Assembly (NCBI GenBank): GCA_021731215.1 | Contig: JAKFXU010000119.1 | Location: 1 to 6,014 of the forward strand | Length of the DNA stretch: 6,014 nt | Direction of reading: 5' to 3' | From: Rhodoferax sp. | Lineage (GTDB): Bacteria; Pseudomonadota; Gammaproteobacteria; Burkholderiales; Burkholderiaceae_C | Shown here: piece after piece, positions 1-6,014 of the stretch | Layout of the letters: each line of letters starts with the position of its first letter | How positions within the stretch are numbered: position 1 is the stretch's first letter | The notes under the pieces: generated by a model | Database searches by the model: none | The model's input: the letters and a program-made list of their open reading frames with translations, nothing else | What the model was told of the DNA's origin: nothing | Program-made: the position numbers and the translations under genes

Positions 1-206
1 GAGAGCACAAAGCGGTCGCGGTCCGGCCAATGGGGGTTGGCCGGGTTGTGCTTGAGGTGGCGGTGCCACAGCACCTCGGCCATGTCGGCCATGCCCATCG
101 GGGCGCCGGGGTGGCCGGACTTGGCTTGTTCGACCGCATCAACGGCGAGCATGCGGATGGCGTTGGCCATCTGGCGTGAGAGTTCAGGTGCAGGCGTGAT
201 GTTCAT
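1..206 (-). CDS. cbbT: Transketolase, N-terminal fragment (cut by left window edge)
   Basis: This is the amino-terminal 68 codons of a thiamine-diphosphate-dependent transketolase; the rest lies beyond the left edge. The enzyme moves two-carbon ketol units between sugar phosphates in the regeneration phase of the Calvin cycle and in the pentose phosphate pathway. The visible part holds the family's N-terminal signature: a helix with [18 protein letters not shown], then [14 protein letters not shown] near residues 29-42, with His32 matching the conserved substrate-binding histidine, then [11 protein letters not shown] and WPDRDRF. The ATG lies one base after the phosphoribulokinase stop (TGA-C-ATG). 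No good Shine-Dalgarno sits at normal spacing, so translation is probably coupled to cbbP. Position in a cbb operon favours the symbol cbbT, although a housekeeping tkt serving both pathways is possible. Identity is secure; completeness cannot be judged. Confidence 0.95.
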   Translation of the reverse strand, partial: MNITPAPELSRQMANAIRMLAVDAVEQAKSGHPGAPMGMADMAEVLWHRHLKHNPANPHWPDRDRFVL

Positions 207-207
207 G

Positions 208-1083
208 TCAGGAAGCCCTTTTCTTGCGTTCCATCATGCGCCAGATAAAGGGCGTGAAGATCAGTTGCATGGCCAGTTCCATCTTGCCGCCGGGCACCAC
301 GATGGTGTTGGCGCGGCTCATGAAGCTGGCGTCGATCATGTTGCGCAGGTACTGAAAGTCGATGCCCTTGGGGTTGGCAAAGCGGATCACCACCATGCTC
401 TCGTCGGGCGTGGGAATCTCCTTGGCGATGAAGGGGTTGGAGGTGTCCACCGTGGGCACGCGCTGGAAGTTCACATGCGTATGCACGAACTGCGGGCAGA
501 TGTAGTTCACGTAGTCGGGCATGCGGCGCAGGATGGTGTCGGTCACCGCCTCGGTGCTGTAGCCGCGCTTGGACTTGTCGCGCCAGAGCTTCTGGATCCA
601 CTCCAGGTTGATGACCGGCACCACGCCGATCAGCAGGTCCGGGTGCTGGGCGATATTGACCTCGGGTGTCACCACCGCGCCGTGCAGGCCTTCGTAGAAC
701 AGCAGGTCGGTGTTGGCCGGCACATCTTCCCAGGGGGTAAAGGTGCCGGGCTGCTGCTGGTAGGGCGCGGCTTCCTCAAGGTCGTGCAGGTATTTGCGGC
801 GCTTGCCGGTGCCGGTCTGGGCATAGGCGCGGAACAGCTCGGCCAGCTCGGCAAACAGGTTGTTATCCGGTCCAAAATGGCTGAAGTTATTGTTGCCGGC
901 CGCCTCGGCCTCGGCCGCCTTGGCTTTCATTTCCTTGCGGTCGTAGCGGTGAAAGCTGTCGCCCTCGATGATGGCGGCGTTCACGCTCTCGCGCCGGAAG
1001 ATGGTCTCGAAGCTGCGCGTGACCGAGGTGGTGCCGGCACCGCTGGAGCCGGTGATGGCAATGATGGGGTGGCGTTCAGACAT
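208..1083 (-). CDS. cbbP: Phosphoribulokinase (bacterial type I)
   Basis: This cytoplasmic enzyme phosphorylates ribulose 5-phosphate with ATP to ribulose 1,5-bisphosphate, the RubisCO substrate, and is a committed Calvin-cycle step. The 291-residue length is normal for proteobacterial type I enzymes. The P-loop GSSGAGTTS spans residues 12-20. [10 protein letters not shown] (40-49) followed by Lys53 supplies Asp42, His45, Arg49 and Lys53, which fall at the same numbers as the key residues I recall from the Rhodobacter sphaeroides enzyme. The Walker B region LLFYEGLHG has Glu131. The [20 protein letters not shown] block (169-188) carries the conserved Arg169, Asp170, Arg174 and Arg187. The chosen ATG directly precedes the P-loop and has GGGAGA (minus strand, 1091-1096) at good spacing. 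It is separated from cbbF by 96 bp and from transketolase by 1 bp. No key residue is missing. Type I enzymes are typically allosterically activated by NADH; that is family knowledge, not visible here. Confidence 0.97.
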   Translation of the reverse strand: MSERHPIIAITGSSGAGTTSVTRSFETIFRRESVNAAIIEGDSFHRYDRKEMKAKAAEAEAAGNNNFSHFGPDNNLFAELAELFRAYAQTGTGKRRKYLHDLEEAAPYQQQPGTFTPWEDVPANTDLLFYEGLHGAVVTPEVNIAQHPDLLIGVVPVINLEWIQKLWRDKSKRGYSTEAVTDTILRRMPDYVNYICPQFVHTHVNFQRVPTVDTSNPFIAKEIPTPDESMVVIRFANPKGIDFQYLRNMIDASFMSRANTIVVPGGKMELAMQLIFTPFIWRMMERKKRAS

Positions 1084-1179
1084 GGGGGTGTCTCCCTAAG
1101 TTAAGAATTCGTAGCACGAAGACGCTTCGCCCTCGTGCATGGTGGGTCGTGCGCTGGCAGCGATTGAGTCAATCGCACG
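1084..1179 (-). other. cbbF-cbbP spacer with inverted repeats
   Basis: This 96-bp gap is the longest inside the operon. A perfect 7-bp stem with a 3-nt loop (GCGATTG/CAATCGC, 1160-1176) begins three bases after the cbbF stop. It has no following T-run, so it does not look like an intrinsic terminator. Further downstream, CGAAG/CTTCG (1117-1121 with 1125-1129) forms a 5-bp stem. The overlapping GCACGA (1114-1119) can pair instead with TCGTGC at 1133-1138 or at 1147-1152. These pairings exclude one another. A role in mRNA processing, stability or differential expression of the cbbYEF and cbbPT parts is inference. No gene is visible here. Confidence 0.5.
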
Positions 1180-2274
1180 TCAGTCCCGGAACAGGCTGCG
1201 TGGAGAAAACAGGGGCTCCACTGATTCTTGGGGCGCGGGCTCGGCGTGGTAGCGCTCGATGCGCTCGACCTCGTTTTTGGAGCCGAACACCAGGCCAATG
1301 CGCTGGTGCAGCGAGCTCGGCTGCACGCCCAGCATGGGCTTTTCACCGGTACTGGCGCGCCCGCCGGCCTGCTCCATCAGGAAGCCCACCGGGTTGGCCT
1401 CGTACAGCAGGCGCAGACGGCCCGGCTTGGACGCGTCTTTGCTGTCGCGCGGGTACAAGAAGACACCGCCGCGCATCAGGATGCGGTGCGCCTCGGCCAC
1501 CATGGAGGCGATCCAGCGCATGTTGAAGTCCTTGGCCCGCGGCCCGGTCTTGCCGGCCAGGCATTCATCCACATAGCGTTTGACCGGGGCCTCCCAAAAG
1601 CGGCTGTTGGAGGCATTGATGGCGAACTCATGGGTATCTTGCGGAATCCGCATGTTCGGGTGCGTGAGCATGAACTCGCCCAGGTTCGGGTCGAGCGTGA
1701 AACCGGCCACGCCATTGCCGACCGACAGGATCAGCATGGTGGTGGGGCCATACAGTGCGTAGCCGGCGGCCATCTGGCTTGCGCCAGGCTGCAAAAAGTC
1801 GGCCTCGACCACGTCGCGGCCGCTGTCGATCACCGCCTGCGGTGCGCGCAGAATGGAGAAAATGCTGCCGACCGACACGTTGACGTCGATGTTGCTGGAG
1901 CCGTCCAGCGGGTCGAACACCAGCAGGTACTTGCCGCGCGGGTACTGGGCCGGGATCTGATAGGGCAACTCCATCTCTTCCGAAGCCATGCCCGCCAAGT
2001 GGCCCGACCATTCGGTGCGCTGCATGAAAACGTCGTTGCTCACCACGTCGAGCTTTTTCTGGGTCTCGCCCTGCACGTTGACCGAGCCGCCGTCCTCGGC
2101 CGCGTAATTGCCCATCACGCCGCCGAGTTCGCCATAGGCCACGGCGCGGGCAATGCCCTTGCAGGCCAGTGCGACGTCCAGAATGAGGGCGTTGAAGTCG
2201 CCCCCGGAGGCCGGGAAGCGGCGGCGCTCCTCGATCAGAAATTGCGTCAAGGTCGAGCGTTGGGTCAAAAGCAT
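1180..2274 (-). CDS. cbbF: Fructose-1,6-bisphosphatase, class I
   Basis: This Mg-dependent cytoplasmic phosphatase converts fructose 1,6-bisphosphate to fructose 6-phosphate in Calvin-cycle regeneration and gluconeogenesis. In some bacteria related enzymes also act on sedoheptulose bisphosphate; substrate breadth cannot be read here. At 364 residues it is slightly longer than the roughly 330-340 typical of the family. [15 protein letters not shown] lies at 69-83. Ser-Glu-Glu at 98-100 and [12 protein letters not shown] at 121-132 (Asp121, Asp124) form the metal site. [17 protein letters not shown] starts near 250, YPRD at 274, and [10 protein letters not shown] at 286-295 carries the metal-ligand Glu292. 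The C-terminal tail from about 340 ends [11 protein letters not shown], a type of ending I associate with betaproteobacterial enzymes. The start ATG has only a weak purine-rich stretch (GAAAG) upstream. Rpe ends 33 bp upstream. A housekeeping fbp is the alternative name, but the operon context favours cbbF. Confidence 0.96.
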   Translation of the reverse strand: MLLTQRSTLTQFLIEERRRFPASGGDFNALILDVALACKGIARAVAYGELGGVMGNYAAEDGGSVNVQGETQKKLDVVSNDVFMQRTEWSGHLAGMASEEMELPYQIPAQYPRGKYLLVFDPLDGSSNIDVNVSVGSIFSILRAPQAVIDSGRDVVEADFLQPGASQMAAGYALYGPTTMLILSVGNGVAGFTLDPNLGEFMLTHPNMRIPQDTHEFAINASNSRFWEAPVKRYVDECLAGKTGPRAKDFNMRWIASMVAEAHRILMRGGVFLYPRDSKDASKPGRLRLLYEANPVGFLMEQAGGRASTGEKPMLGVQPSSLHQRIGLVFGSKNEVERIERYHAEPAPQESVEPLFSPRSLFRD

Positions 2275-2307
2275 GGTGGTTCTTTCAGAGTTCTGTCATT
2301 CGGGCGC

Positions 2308-3000
2308 TCAGTGCGCGCCGGCTTGGCGGCGCAGTTCACGCAGCACGCCGTGGTAGCCGCCGTCGGCGTCCGGCGCGCCAAACACGGCGCTGCCGGCGAC
2401 ACAGGTGTCGGCCCCGGCGCGCACGATGTCGGCGATGTTGTCGGTTTTCACGCCACCATCGACTTCCAGCCAGATCGGCTGGCCGCCGCTGGCCTGATGG
2501 TCCTCGATGCGCTGGCGCACGCTGCGCAACTTGCCCAGCGTGGCGGGAATGAACTTTTGCCCGCCAAAGCCGGGGTTGACGCTCATCAGCAGGATCATGT
2601 CGAGCTTGTCCATCACATGGTCCAGCCATTCAATCGAAGTGGCCGGGTTCAGCACCAGCCCGGCCTTACAGCCGTGCTCGCGAATCAGTTGCAGGGTGCG
2701 GTCCACATGTTTGGAGGCTTCCGGGTGGAAGGTGATGATGTTGGCGCCGGCCTTGGCGAACAAGGGAATCAGCGCATCGACCGGCTCCACCATCAGGTGC
2801 ACGTCGATCGGAATCCGCACGTGCGGGCGAATCGCCTCGCACACCAGCGGCCCGATGGTGAGGTTGGGCACGTAGTGGTTGTCCATCACGTCAAAGTGCA
2901 CCAGATCAGCACCGGCGGCCTCGATGGCGCGCACTTCTTCACCCAGGCGGGCGAAGTCGGCTGACAGGATGGATGGGGCAATGCGCAGGGGGATGTTCAT
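2308..3000 (-). CDS. rpe: Ribulose-phosphate 3-epimerase
   Basis: This enzyme interconverts D-xylulose 5-phosphate and D-ribulose 5-phosphate, feeding phosphoribulokinase. It is a TIM-barrel metalloenzyme. At 230 residues it has standard length. [13 protein letters not shown] lies at 7-19. [14 protein letters not shown] (33-46) contains metal-ligand His35 and catalytic Asp37. DVHLMV (66-71) contains His68. The mobile-loop motif [12 protein letters not shown] spans 139-150, and EVDGGV (179-184) holds the second catalytic Asp181. The phosphate-binding end [13 protein letters not shown] follows near 196-208. The start has AGGA (minus strand, 3008-3011) upstream. It lies 21 bp after cbbY and 33 bp before cbbF, so it is co-transcribed. 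By position it corresponds to cbbE of Cupriavidus-type operons; the enzyme family is the same, so the symbol is a matter of convention. Confidence 0.96.
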   Translation of the reverse strand: MNIPLRIAPSILSADFARLGEEVRAIEAAGADLVHFDVMDNHYVPNLTIGPLVCEAIRPHVRIPIDVHLMVEPVDALIPLFAKAGANIITFHPEASKHVDRTLQLIREHGCKAGLVLNPATSIEWLDHVMDKLDMILLMSVNPGFGGQKFIPATLGKLRSVRQRIEDHQASGGQPIWLEVDGGVKTDNIADIVRAGADTCVAGSAVFGAPDADGGYHGVLRELRRQAGAH

Positions 3001-3021
3001 GGAGTATTCCTGAGAAACGAG

Positions 3022-3759
3022 TCAGCTGTGGGCGCCGGGCCGCGGCGCAGCCGCCTGTGCATGCCAAGCCCGCAAATCGGCGATGCCGGTGTCTCGCAAG
3101 GTCGGCAGCACGCGCAGCGCGCCGCTGAAGTCATGGTGCGCGGTGAAGCTATTGGGTGTAATGACGGTCGCCAGCCCCGCCCCGGTGGCGGCCTGCAGGC
3201 CGTTGGCCGAGTCTTCAATCGCCAGGCAGGCAGAGGCCGGCAGTTGCAAGCGTTCGAGCGTTTGCCGGTAGACCTGAGGATCGGGCTTTTTGCGCTGCGC
3301 GGTAGAGGCGTCCTCGATCACCATAAAGTAATGCGCCCAATCCGGGCCGATGGCGGTGCGCAGCAAGGCCGCAATATTGACCGGCGAGGTGGTGGTGGCG
3401 ATGGCCAACCGCAGCCCATCCTGGTAAGCCGATTCAATCAGCCGCAGCACGCCGGGGCGCAACTGCACCGCACCGTCCTGCACCGCGCGTTCGTAGGCCG
3501 CAGTTTTAAGCTCGTGCAGGCGCGCCACCGTGTCTTGCAGCGCCATCGCGTCAAGCTCGCGCACGTCGGGTCGGGTGGTTTTCCAGTAGTGCAGCAGGCG
3601 CTCCTTGCCGCCTGAGATGTTGAGCAGTTCGGTGTACAGCGCTTCATCCCAATGCCAGTCCAGGCCAAACTCGGCGAAGGCCTGGTTGAACGCCGCGCAA
3701 TGCGCCGATTCGGTGTCGGCCAAAGTGCCATCCACATCAAAAATCAGGGCGCGCAGCAT
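3022..3759 (-). CDS. cbbY: CbbY, xylulose-1,5-bisphosphate phosphatase (HAD family)
   Basis: This is a 245-residue haloacid dehalogenase-superfamily phosphatase. CbbY proteins dephosphorylate xylulose 1,5-bisphosphate, a RubisCO side product that blocks its active site. HAD motif I is FDVDGTLADTE (7-17), with nucleophile Asp8 and acid/base Asp10. A helical cap follows (about 18-100, including the GGKERLLHYW block at 50-59). Motif II is ATTTSP (121-126), motif III Lys158 in KKPDPQVY, and motif IV IEDSANGL (181-188) with Asp183. The cap and N-terminus resemble the C. necator CbbY that I remember, while the C-terminal part is somewhat shorter. The start at 3759 is chosen because it puts motif I in place and has AGGTGA (minus strand, 3765-3770) five bases upstream. 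An in-frame ATG 28 codons earlier would add an unlikely basic extension. It is the first gene of the operon. A generic phosphoglycolate phosphatase is the alternative and is less likely. Confidence 0.9.
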   Translation of the reverse strand: MLRALIFDVDGTLADTESAHCAAFNQAFAEFGLDWHWDEALYTELLNISGGKERLLHYWKTTRPDVRELDAMALQDTVARLHELKTAAYERAVQDGAVQLRPGVLRLIESAYQDGLRLAIATTTSPVNIAALLRTAIGPDWAHYFMVIEDASTAQRKKPDPQVYRQTLERLQLPASACLAIEDSANGLQAATGAGLATVITPNSFTAHHDFSGALRVLPTLRDTGIADLRAWHAQAAAPRPGAHS

Positions 3760-3764
3760 GGGGG

Positions 3765-3770
3765 TCACCT
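3765..3770 (-). promoter_or_regulatory. Ribosome binding site deciding the cbbY start
   Basis: On the minus strand this reads AGGTGA (within AAAGGTGA, 3765-3772), five bases before the ATG at 3759. It is the strongest such site near the gene's 5' end and supports the shorter 245-residue reading over the upstream in-frame ATG at 3843. Confidence 0.7.
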
Positions 3771-3863
3771 TTGAAGTTGAAAGTCGTTTACGAACCGAAA
3801 CCCTAATGGCACCGGTTGCCGATTCGGGCTTGTGCAATACCAAAAACCCGGCGATGCCTCGGC

Positions 3864-3894
3864 TTGCATTCGAACTATAAGCAGCCCTTAGAAT
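3864..3894 (+). promoter_or_regulatory. Possible cbbR promoter
   Basis: TTGCAT (3864-3869) and TAGAAT (3889-3894) resemble -35 and -10 elements, but the 19-bp spacer is longer than ideal. Transcription would start near 3901, leaving a leader of about 39 nt. The elements overlap the predicted divergent operon promoter, so the two could compete. Weak evidence; other AT-rich hexamers in the region could serve instead. Confidence 0.25.
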
Positions 3895-3902
3895 AAGGTA
3901 AA
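3874..3902 (-). promoter_or_regulatory. Predicted promoter of the cbbYEFPT operon
   Basis: Read on the minus strand, TTTACC (3897-3902) and TATAGT (3874-3879) are separated by 17 bp, a reasonable sigma-70-type pair with a weak -35. This fits a promoter that needs an activator. The transcript would start near 3867, giving a leader of about 107 nt before cbbY. It lies under the TAAG/CTTA half-site cluster, which suits control by the divergent cbbR product. This is prediction from sequence only. Confidence 0.45.
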
Positions 3903-3940
3903 TTCACATTTAATTTCATATAAGTTAAGCAAAACCTTAA
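3878..3940. promoter_or_regulatory. Putative CbbR operator: cluster of TAAG/CTTA half-sites
   Basis: Six TAAG or CTTA tetramers occur in 63 bp: 3878-3881, 3887-3890, 3894-3897, 3921-3924, 3926-3929 and 3936-3939. They build a perfect inverted repeat CCTTA-GAA-TAAGG (3886-3898) and another, TTAAG-N6-CTTAA (3925-3940). Two stretches, 3878-3890 and 3916-3928, match the TNA-N7-TNA pattern described for CbbR half-sites. The second inverted repeat is centred about 65 bp upstream of the predicted operon start, where LysR-type recognition sites usually lie, and the first overlaps the -35 region, like an activation site. The same repeat covers the first base of the cbbR start codon, so it could also serve autoregulation. 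Binding itself is inference. Confidence 0.55.
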
Positions 3941-4875
3941 TGAAAAATGCCACCTTTCGCCAGCTCAAGGTTTTCACCGAAGTGGCACGCCATCTGAGCT
4001 TCGCCCGTGCCGCAGAAACCCTGCACCTCACCCCACCCGCAGTCACCATGCAAATCAAGGAGTTGGAGAAGCACGTGGGCTTGCCGCTGTTCGAGCGCAA
4101 CGGGCGCCAAGTGGCCCTCACCACCGTCGGCGAATACATGCTGGTCTATGCCCGCAAGGTGCTCGCCACCCTGAAGGATGCCGAAGACGCCGCCGCCCGG
4201 CTACAACGGCTGGAGGTCGGTACGTTGACGATTGGCATGGTCAGCACGGCCAAGTACTTCTTGCCGCGGCTGCTGGCGGAGTTTCAGCGCGAACATGAGG
4301 GCATCGAGATCAAGCTCGCCGTGAGCAACCGCGAGCAACTCGTCAAGATGCTGCAGGGCAACGAGGTGGATATCGCCATCATGGGCCGTCCGCCGACCGA
4401 ACTGGCGACCCGGGCCGAGCCCTTTGCCGCCCACCCGCACGTATTCGTGGCACCGACCGACCACCCGCTGCTCAAGTTCGATCACCCCACCCTCGAAGCG
4501 ATGCAAGCGTACGGCTTCATCGTGCGCGAACGCGGCTCCGGCACACGCGCAGCGATGGAAAAATTCTTCGAGCGCTCACGCATGGAGCCCCGCGTGATGA
4601 TGGAGATGGCCAGCAACGAAACCATCAAGCAGTCGGTGATGGCCGGCATGGGCCTGAGCTTTCTCTCGCTCCACACCATGGGCCTGGAGCTGGAGCATCA
4701 ACTGATTGCGGTACTCGATGTTGAAGGCACGCCGATCGTGCGCGCCTGGAACGTGGTGCACACCCTGTCCAAGCTGCTGTCGCCCGCGGCTGAAGCGTTT
4801 CGCTACTTCATGCTGGAACGGGCCGAACAGTACCTGGCTGAGAAGTACGGTCGCTTCTTGCGTCTGGATGGATAG
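3940..4875 (+). CDS. cbbR: LysR-type regulator CbbR
   Basis: This is a 311-residue LysR-family transcription factor, normal length for the family. The N-terminal winged helix-turn-helix spans about residues 4-64, with FARAAETLHLTPPAVTMQIK (21-40) as the recognition unit and the typical LPLFERNGRQVALTTVGE following. A linker helix (about 65-92) leads into the periplasmic-binding-protein-like effector domain, which opens with GTLTIGMVSTAKYFLPRLL (94 onward) and has the EVDIAIMGRPP strand-loop typical of CbbR and CysB-like members. Naming it CbbR rests on these features plus its position divergent from a cbb operon. CbbR proteins respond to Calvin-cycle or redox metabolites; the ligand here is not visible. 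The ATG at 3940 puts the domain in the standard register, yet it has no clear Shine-Dalgarno, only an inverted repeat. It converges with the next gene, 32 bp away, with no evident terminator hairpin between. Confidence 0.93.
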   Translation: MKNATFRQLKVFTEVARHLSFARAAETLHLTPPAVTMQIKELEKHVGLPLFERNGRQVALTTVGEYMLVYARKVLATLKDAEDAAARLQRLEVGTLTIGMVSTAKYFLPRLLAEFQREHEGIEIKLAVSNREQLVKMLQGNEVDIAIMGRPPTELATRAEPFAAHPHVFVAPTDHPLLKFDHPTLEAMQAYGFIVRERGSGTRAAMEKFFERSRMEPRVMMEMASNETIKQSVMAGMGLSFLSLHTMGLELEHQLIAVLDVEGTPIVRAWNVVHTLSKLLSPAAEAFRYFMLERAEQYLAEKYGRFLRLDG

Positions 4876-4907
4876 GCCCGAGCGCGCGCGTCAGGCTGCT
4901 CCCCCTT

Positions 4908-5207
4908 TCAGTCGTCATCGCCAAGCTCAGGGTCCCAGCCACGGGCGCGGGCCGCAACAATGGCGGCCCCGTGTATGCGGCCGTGGCGCTCGGCCAGCTC
5001 GGGCGCAAGCTGACTGGGCAAATGGCCGTAGGGCTCCCAGGCCTGCGCCACCTGGCCCAGCAACACCTGCATTTGACCGGAAGAGTGGCCAACGCAGGTC
5101 TCGCCCTCGGGCAGCAGGCCGAAGACCCAGGCGTCCCGCACGGTGCGGGCCAGCATGGTCATGCCAAAGTTTTCGTCCAGTTCGGAACCGATGTAAGTAA
5201 TGTTCAT
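4908..5207 (-). CDS. Hypothetical 99-residue acidic protein coupled to the protease
   Basis: I do not recognise this family. It is predicted to be a small soluble protein: no signal peptide or membrane segment is seen. It is rich in Asp/Glu (14, ending GDDD), with six Arg and no Lys, so strongly acidic. It has three tryptophans, one cysteine, and a Gln-rich amphipathic stretch QMQVLLGQVAQAW near the middle, followed by an Ala/Arg-rich helix near the C-terminus. The ATG overlaps the upstream protease stop as ATGA, and AGGAG (minus strand, 5213-5217) sits seven bases upstream, so the gene is well supported as translated and coupled to the protease. A partner, regulator or substrate-binding role for the protease is only a guess from this coupling. 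Confidence 0.8.
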   Translation of the reverse strand: MNITYIGSELDENFGMTMLARTVRDAWVFGLLPEGETCVGHSSGQMQVLLGQVAQAWEPYGHLPSQLAPELAERHGRIHGAAIVAARARGWDPELGDDD

Positions 5208-6014
5208 ATTGAACTCCTGTTGCTAGACGGGGACGGCGCGTGCCAAAGATAGGCTTCGATGGCGCTGATGACCGCGGCCGCCTTGATGACCAGGCCCAGG
5301 TCGATCATCTCGGAGCCCATCACCCAAGGCTGGTTGTTGGCTGGCACGGGGGCCGGCACCAGTTGATTGGCCTCCTCCCGGTAAAAAACCGCCGCCACCA
5401 CACCGACAAAAAATAATTTTCGGTCGCCGGGCAAAGACGGCCGCAGGCCCTGGGGCTGGTAAATGAAAACCGGGCTCCCGCTGGAGCCGGGGTACACCGC
5501 GGCATCAATCAAAAACTCCTGGCGCCCCTCAAAATCAAGCGCCATCGGTGTTGCAGTCGTTCCCCGGCGCATGATCGGCATCAGATTGAGCTGGTCCCAG
5601 ACCCCGCTTGGATAGCCAATGAACAGCACCTCCTCAAGCGCATCAAAGGCCCGCAACGCCGCTGCATCCGGAAACATTTGGGCATCAACGCTGTGGTAAT
5701 AAAGCTCCACCCCTTGGTCTCGGGCCGCTTGCTCCAGGGGCCGCATCGGCACCACGGCGATGTCGACCTCAGGGTCGGGGTGCATGAACCAGGCGTGACT
5801 GAAGTCCTCGATATTGAGTTGAAATCGCTGGCCAATCAAGGGTTGCCTATTTTTGCCATGCGTAAACACCAGGCCGCCACGGCGCACGTTCTCAACCAGG
5901 TGCCGGTTGGTCACCACAAAAGTCTGCGCCGGCTTGCCCCAGGAAAAAATAAACGCGGTGCCAGAGCCCTGGCTGCCGTCCATCAGTTCAGTGTCAACCC
6001 GAACGGTGTTGAAC
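5204..6014 (-). CDS. Trypsin-like serine protease, N-terminus beyond right edge
   Basis: This is a chymotrypsin-fold (S1-like, trypsin-like peptidase) protein. Counting from the ATG at 5983, the triad is His28 in VVTNRHLV, Asp74 in EVDIAVVPM and Ser168 in YPGSSGSPVF, with the oxyanion-loop pattern GxSGxP. All three residues are intact, so it is probably active. Between Asp and Ser is a characteristic FIGYPSGVWDQLNLMPIMRRGTT-like segment (121-143) and an EFLIDAAVYPGSSGS segment, seen in stand-alone bacterial trypsin-like proteins. The frame stays open from 5983 to the window end with protein-like sequence (FNTVRVDTEL), and the ATG at 5983 has no evident ribosome site, so the real start is most likely outside. 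A signal peptide therefore cannot be assessed. It is followed by the overlapping 99-residue gene. Substrate and role are unknown. Confidence 0.87.
   Translation of the reverse strand, partial: FNTVRVDTELMDGSQGSGTAFIFSWGKPAQTFVVTNRHLVENVRRGGLVFTHGKNRQPLIGQRFQLNIEDFSHAWFMHPDPEVDIAVVPMRPLEQAARDQGVELYYHSVDAQMFPDAAALRAFDALEEVLFIGYPSGVWDQLNLMPIMRRGTTATPMALDFEGRQEFLIDAAVYPGSSGSPVFIYQPQGLRPSLPGDRKLFFVGVVAAVFYREEANQLVPAPVPANNQPWVMGSEMIDLGLVIKAAAVISAIEAYLWHAPSPSSNRSSI

Noticed and set aside
37..1104. Plus-strand open frame of 355 codons opposite cbbP and transketolase
   Set aside because: Antisense shadow of phosphoribulokinase; no recognisable domain, and the opposite strand carries complete catalytic motifs.
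1160..1176. Intrinsic terminator after cbbF
   Set aside because: The stem is perfect, but no T-run follows on the transcribed strand and cbbP belongs to the same operon, so termination is not supported.
1228..2964. Very long plus-strand open frame (578 codons) across cbbF and rpe
   Set aside because: It is antisense to two unmistakable enzymes with intact motifs, crosses their intergenic gap, and its translation is His/Gly/Ala-rich low-quality sequence with no domain. Long antisense frames are common in high-GC genes.
3022..3843. Longer cbbY reading from the ATG at 3843
   Set aside because: The extra 28 residues lie before HAD motif I, look unlike a HAD N-terminus, and lack a ribosome site as good as the one serving 3759.
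4876..4907. Bidirectional terminator between the convergent cbbR and 99-residue gene
   Set aside because: The 32 bp hold GC-alternating sequence and a short CCCCCTTT run, but no convincing stem-loop.
4706..5200. Plus-strand frame of 164 codons after cbbR
   Set aside because: It overlaps the cbbR 3' end in another frame and is antisense to the 99-residue gene, which has a strong ribosome site and stop-start overlap; its translation is Arg/Pro-rich shadow sequence.

Overview
The window looks like a chromosomal segment from a CO2-fixing betaproteobacterium, most likely Comamonadaceae-like (Rhodoferax/Polaromonas type). The grounds are high GC content, protein sequence character, and a Calvin-Benson-Bassham (CBB) gene order close to the one I recall for Cupriavidus necator. 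The genus is inference and no database was searched.

Layout. From about 3.76 kb down to the left edge, on the minus strand, lies one tightly packed CBB operon: cbbY (xylulose-1,5-bisphosphate phosphatase), rpe/cbbE (ribulose-phosphate 3-epimerase), cbbF (class I fructose-1,6-bisphosphatase), cbbP (phosphoribulokinase) and the first 68 codons of transketolase (cbbT/tkt), which runs off the window. The gaps are 21, 33, 96 and 1 bp. Divergent from it on the plus strand is a LysR-family regulator best called cbbR. The roughly 180-bp region between them is AT-rich compared with its surroundings. It carries a cluster of TAAG/CTTA half-sites and a plausible promoter for the operon. Right of cbbR, and convergent with it, is an unrelated minus-strand pair: a trypsin-like serine protease, cut by the right edge, and a 99-residue acidic protein of unknown function whose start codon overlaps the protease stop (ATGA).

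How it works together. Transketolase, the bisphosphatase and the epimerase regenerate pentose phosphates. Phosphoribulokinase makes ribulose-1,5-bisphosphate, the RubisCO substrate. CbbY removes xylulose-1,5-bisphosphate, an inhibitory RubisCO side product. CbbR probably activates the operon and controls itself from the shared intergenic region.

What stands out. The order Y-E-F-P-T matches the C. necator operon, but the RubisCO genes and cbbX that precede cbbY there are absent here: cbbR abuts cbbY directly. The intergenic half-site cluster, with a perfect inverted repeat over the cbbR start codon, the folded cbbF-cbbP spacer, and the protease/small-protein pair are the other points worth a second look. 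I see no RNA genes, insertion sequences, CRISPR arrays or clear intrinsic terminators. I did not find convincing evidence of a wholly new system; the protease pair is the least understood part.
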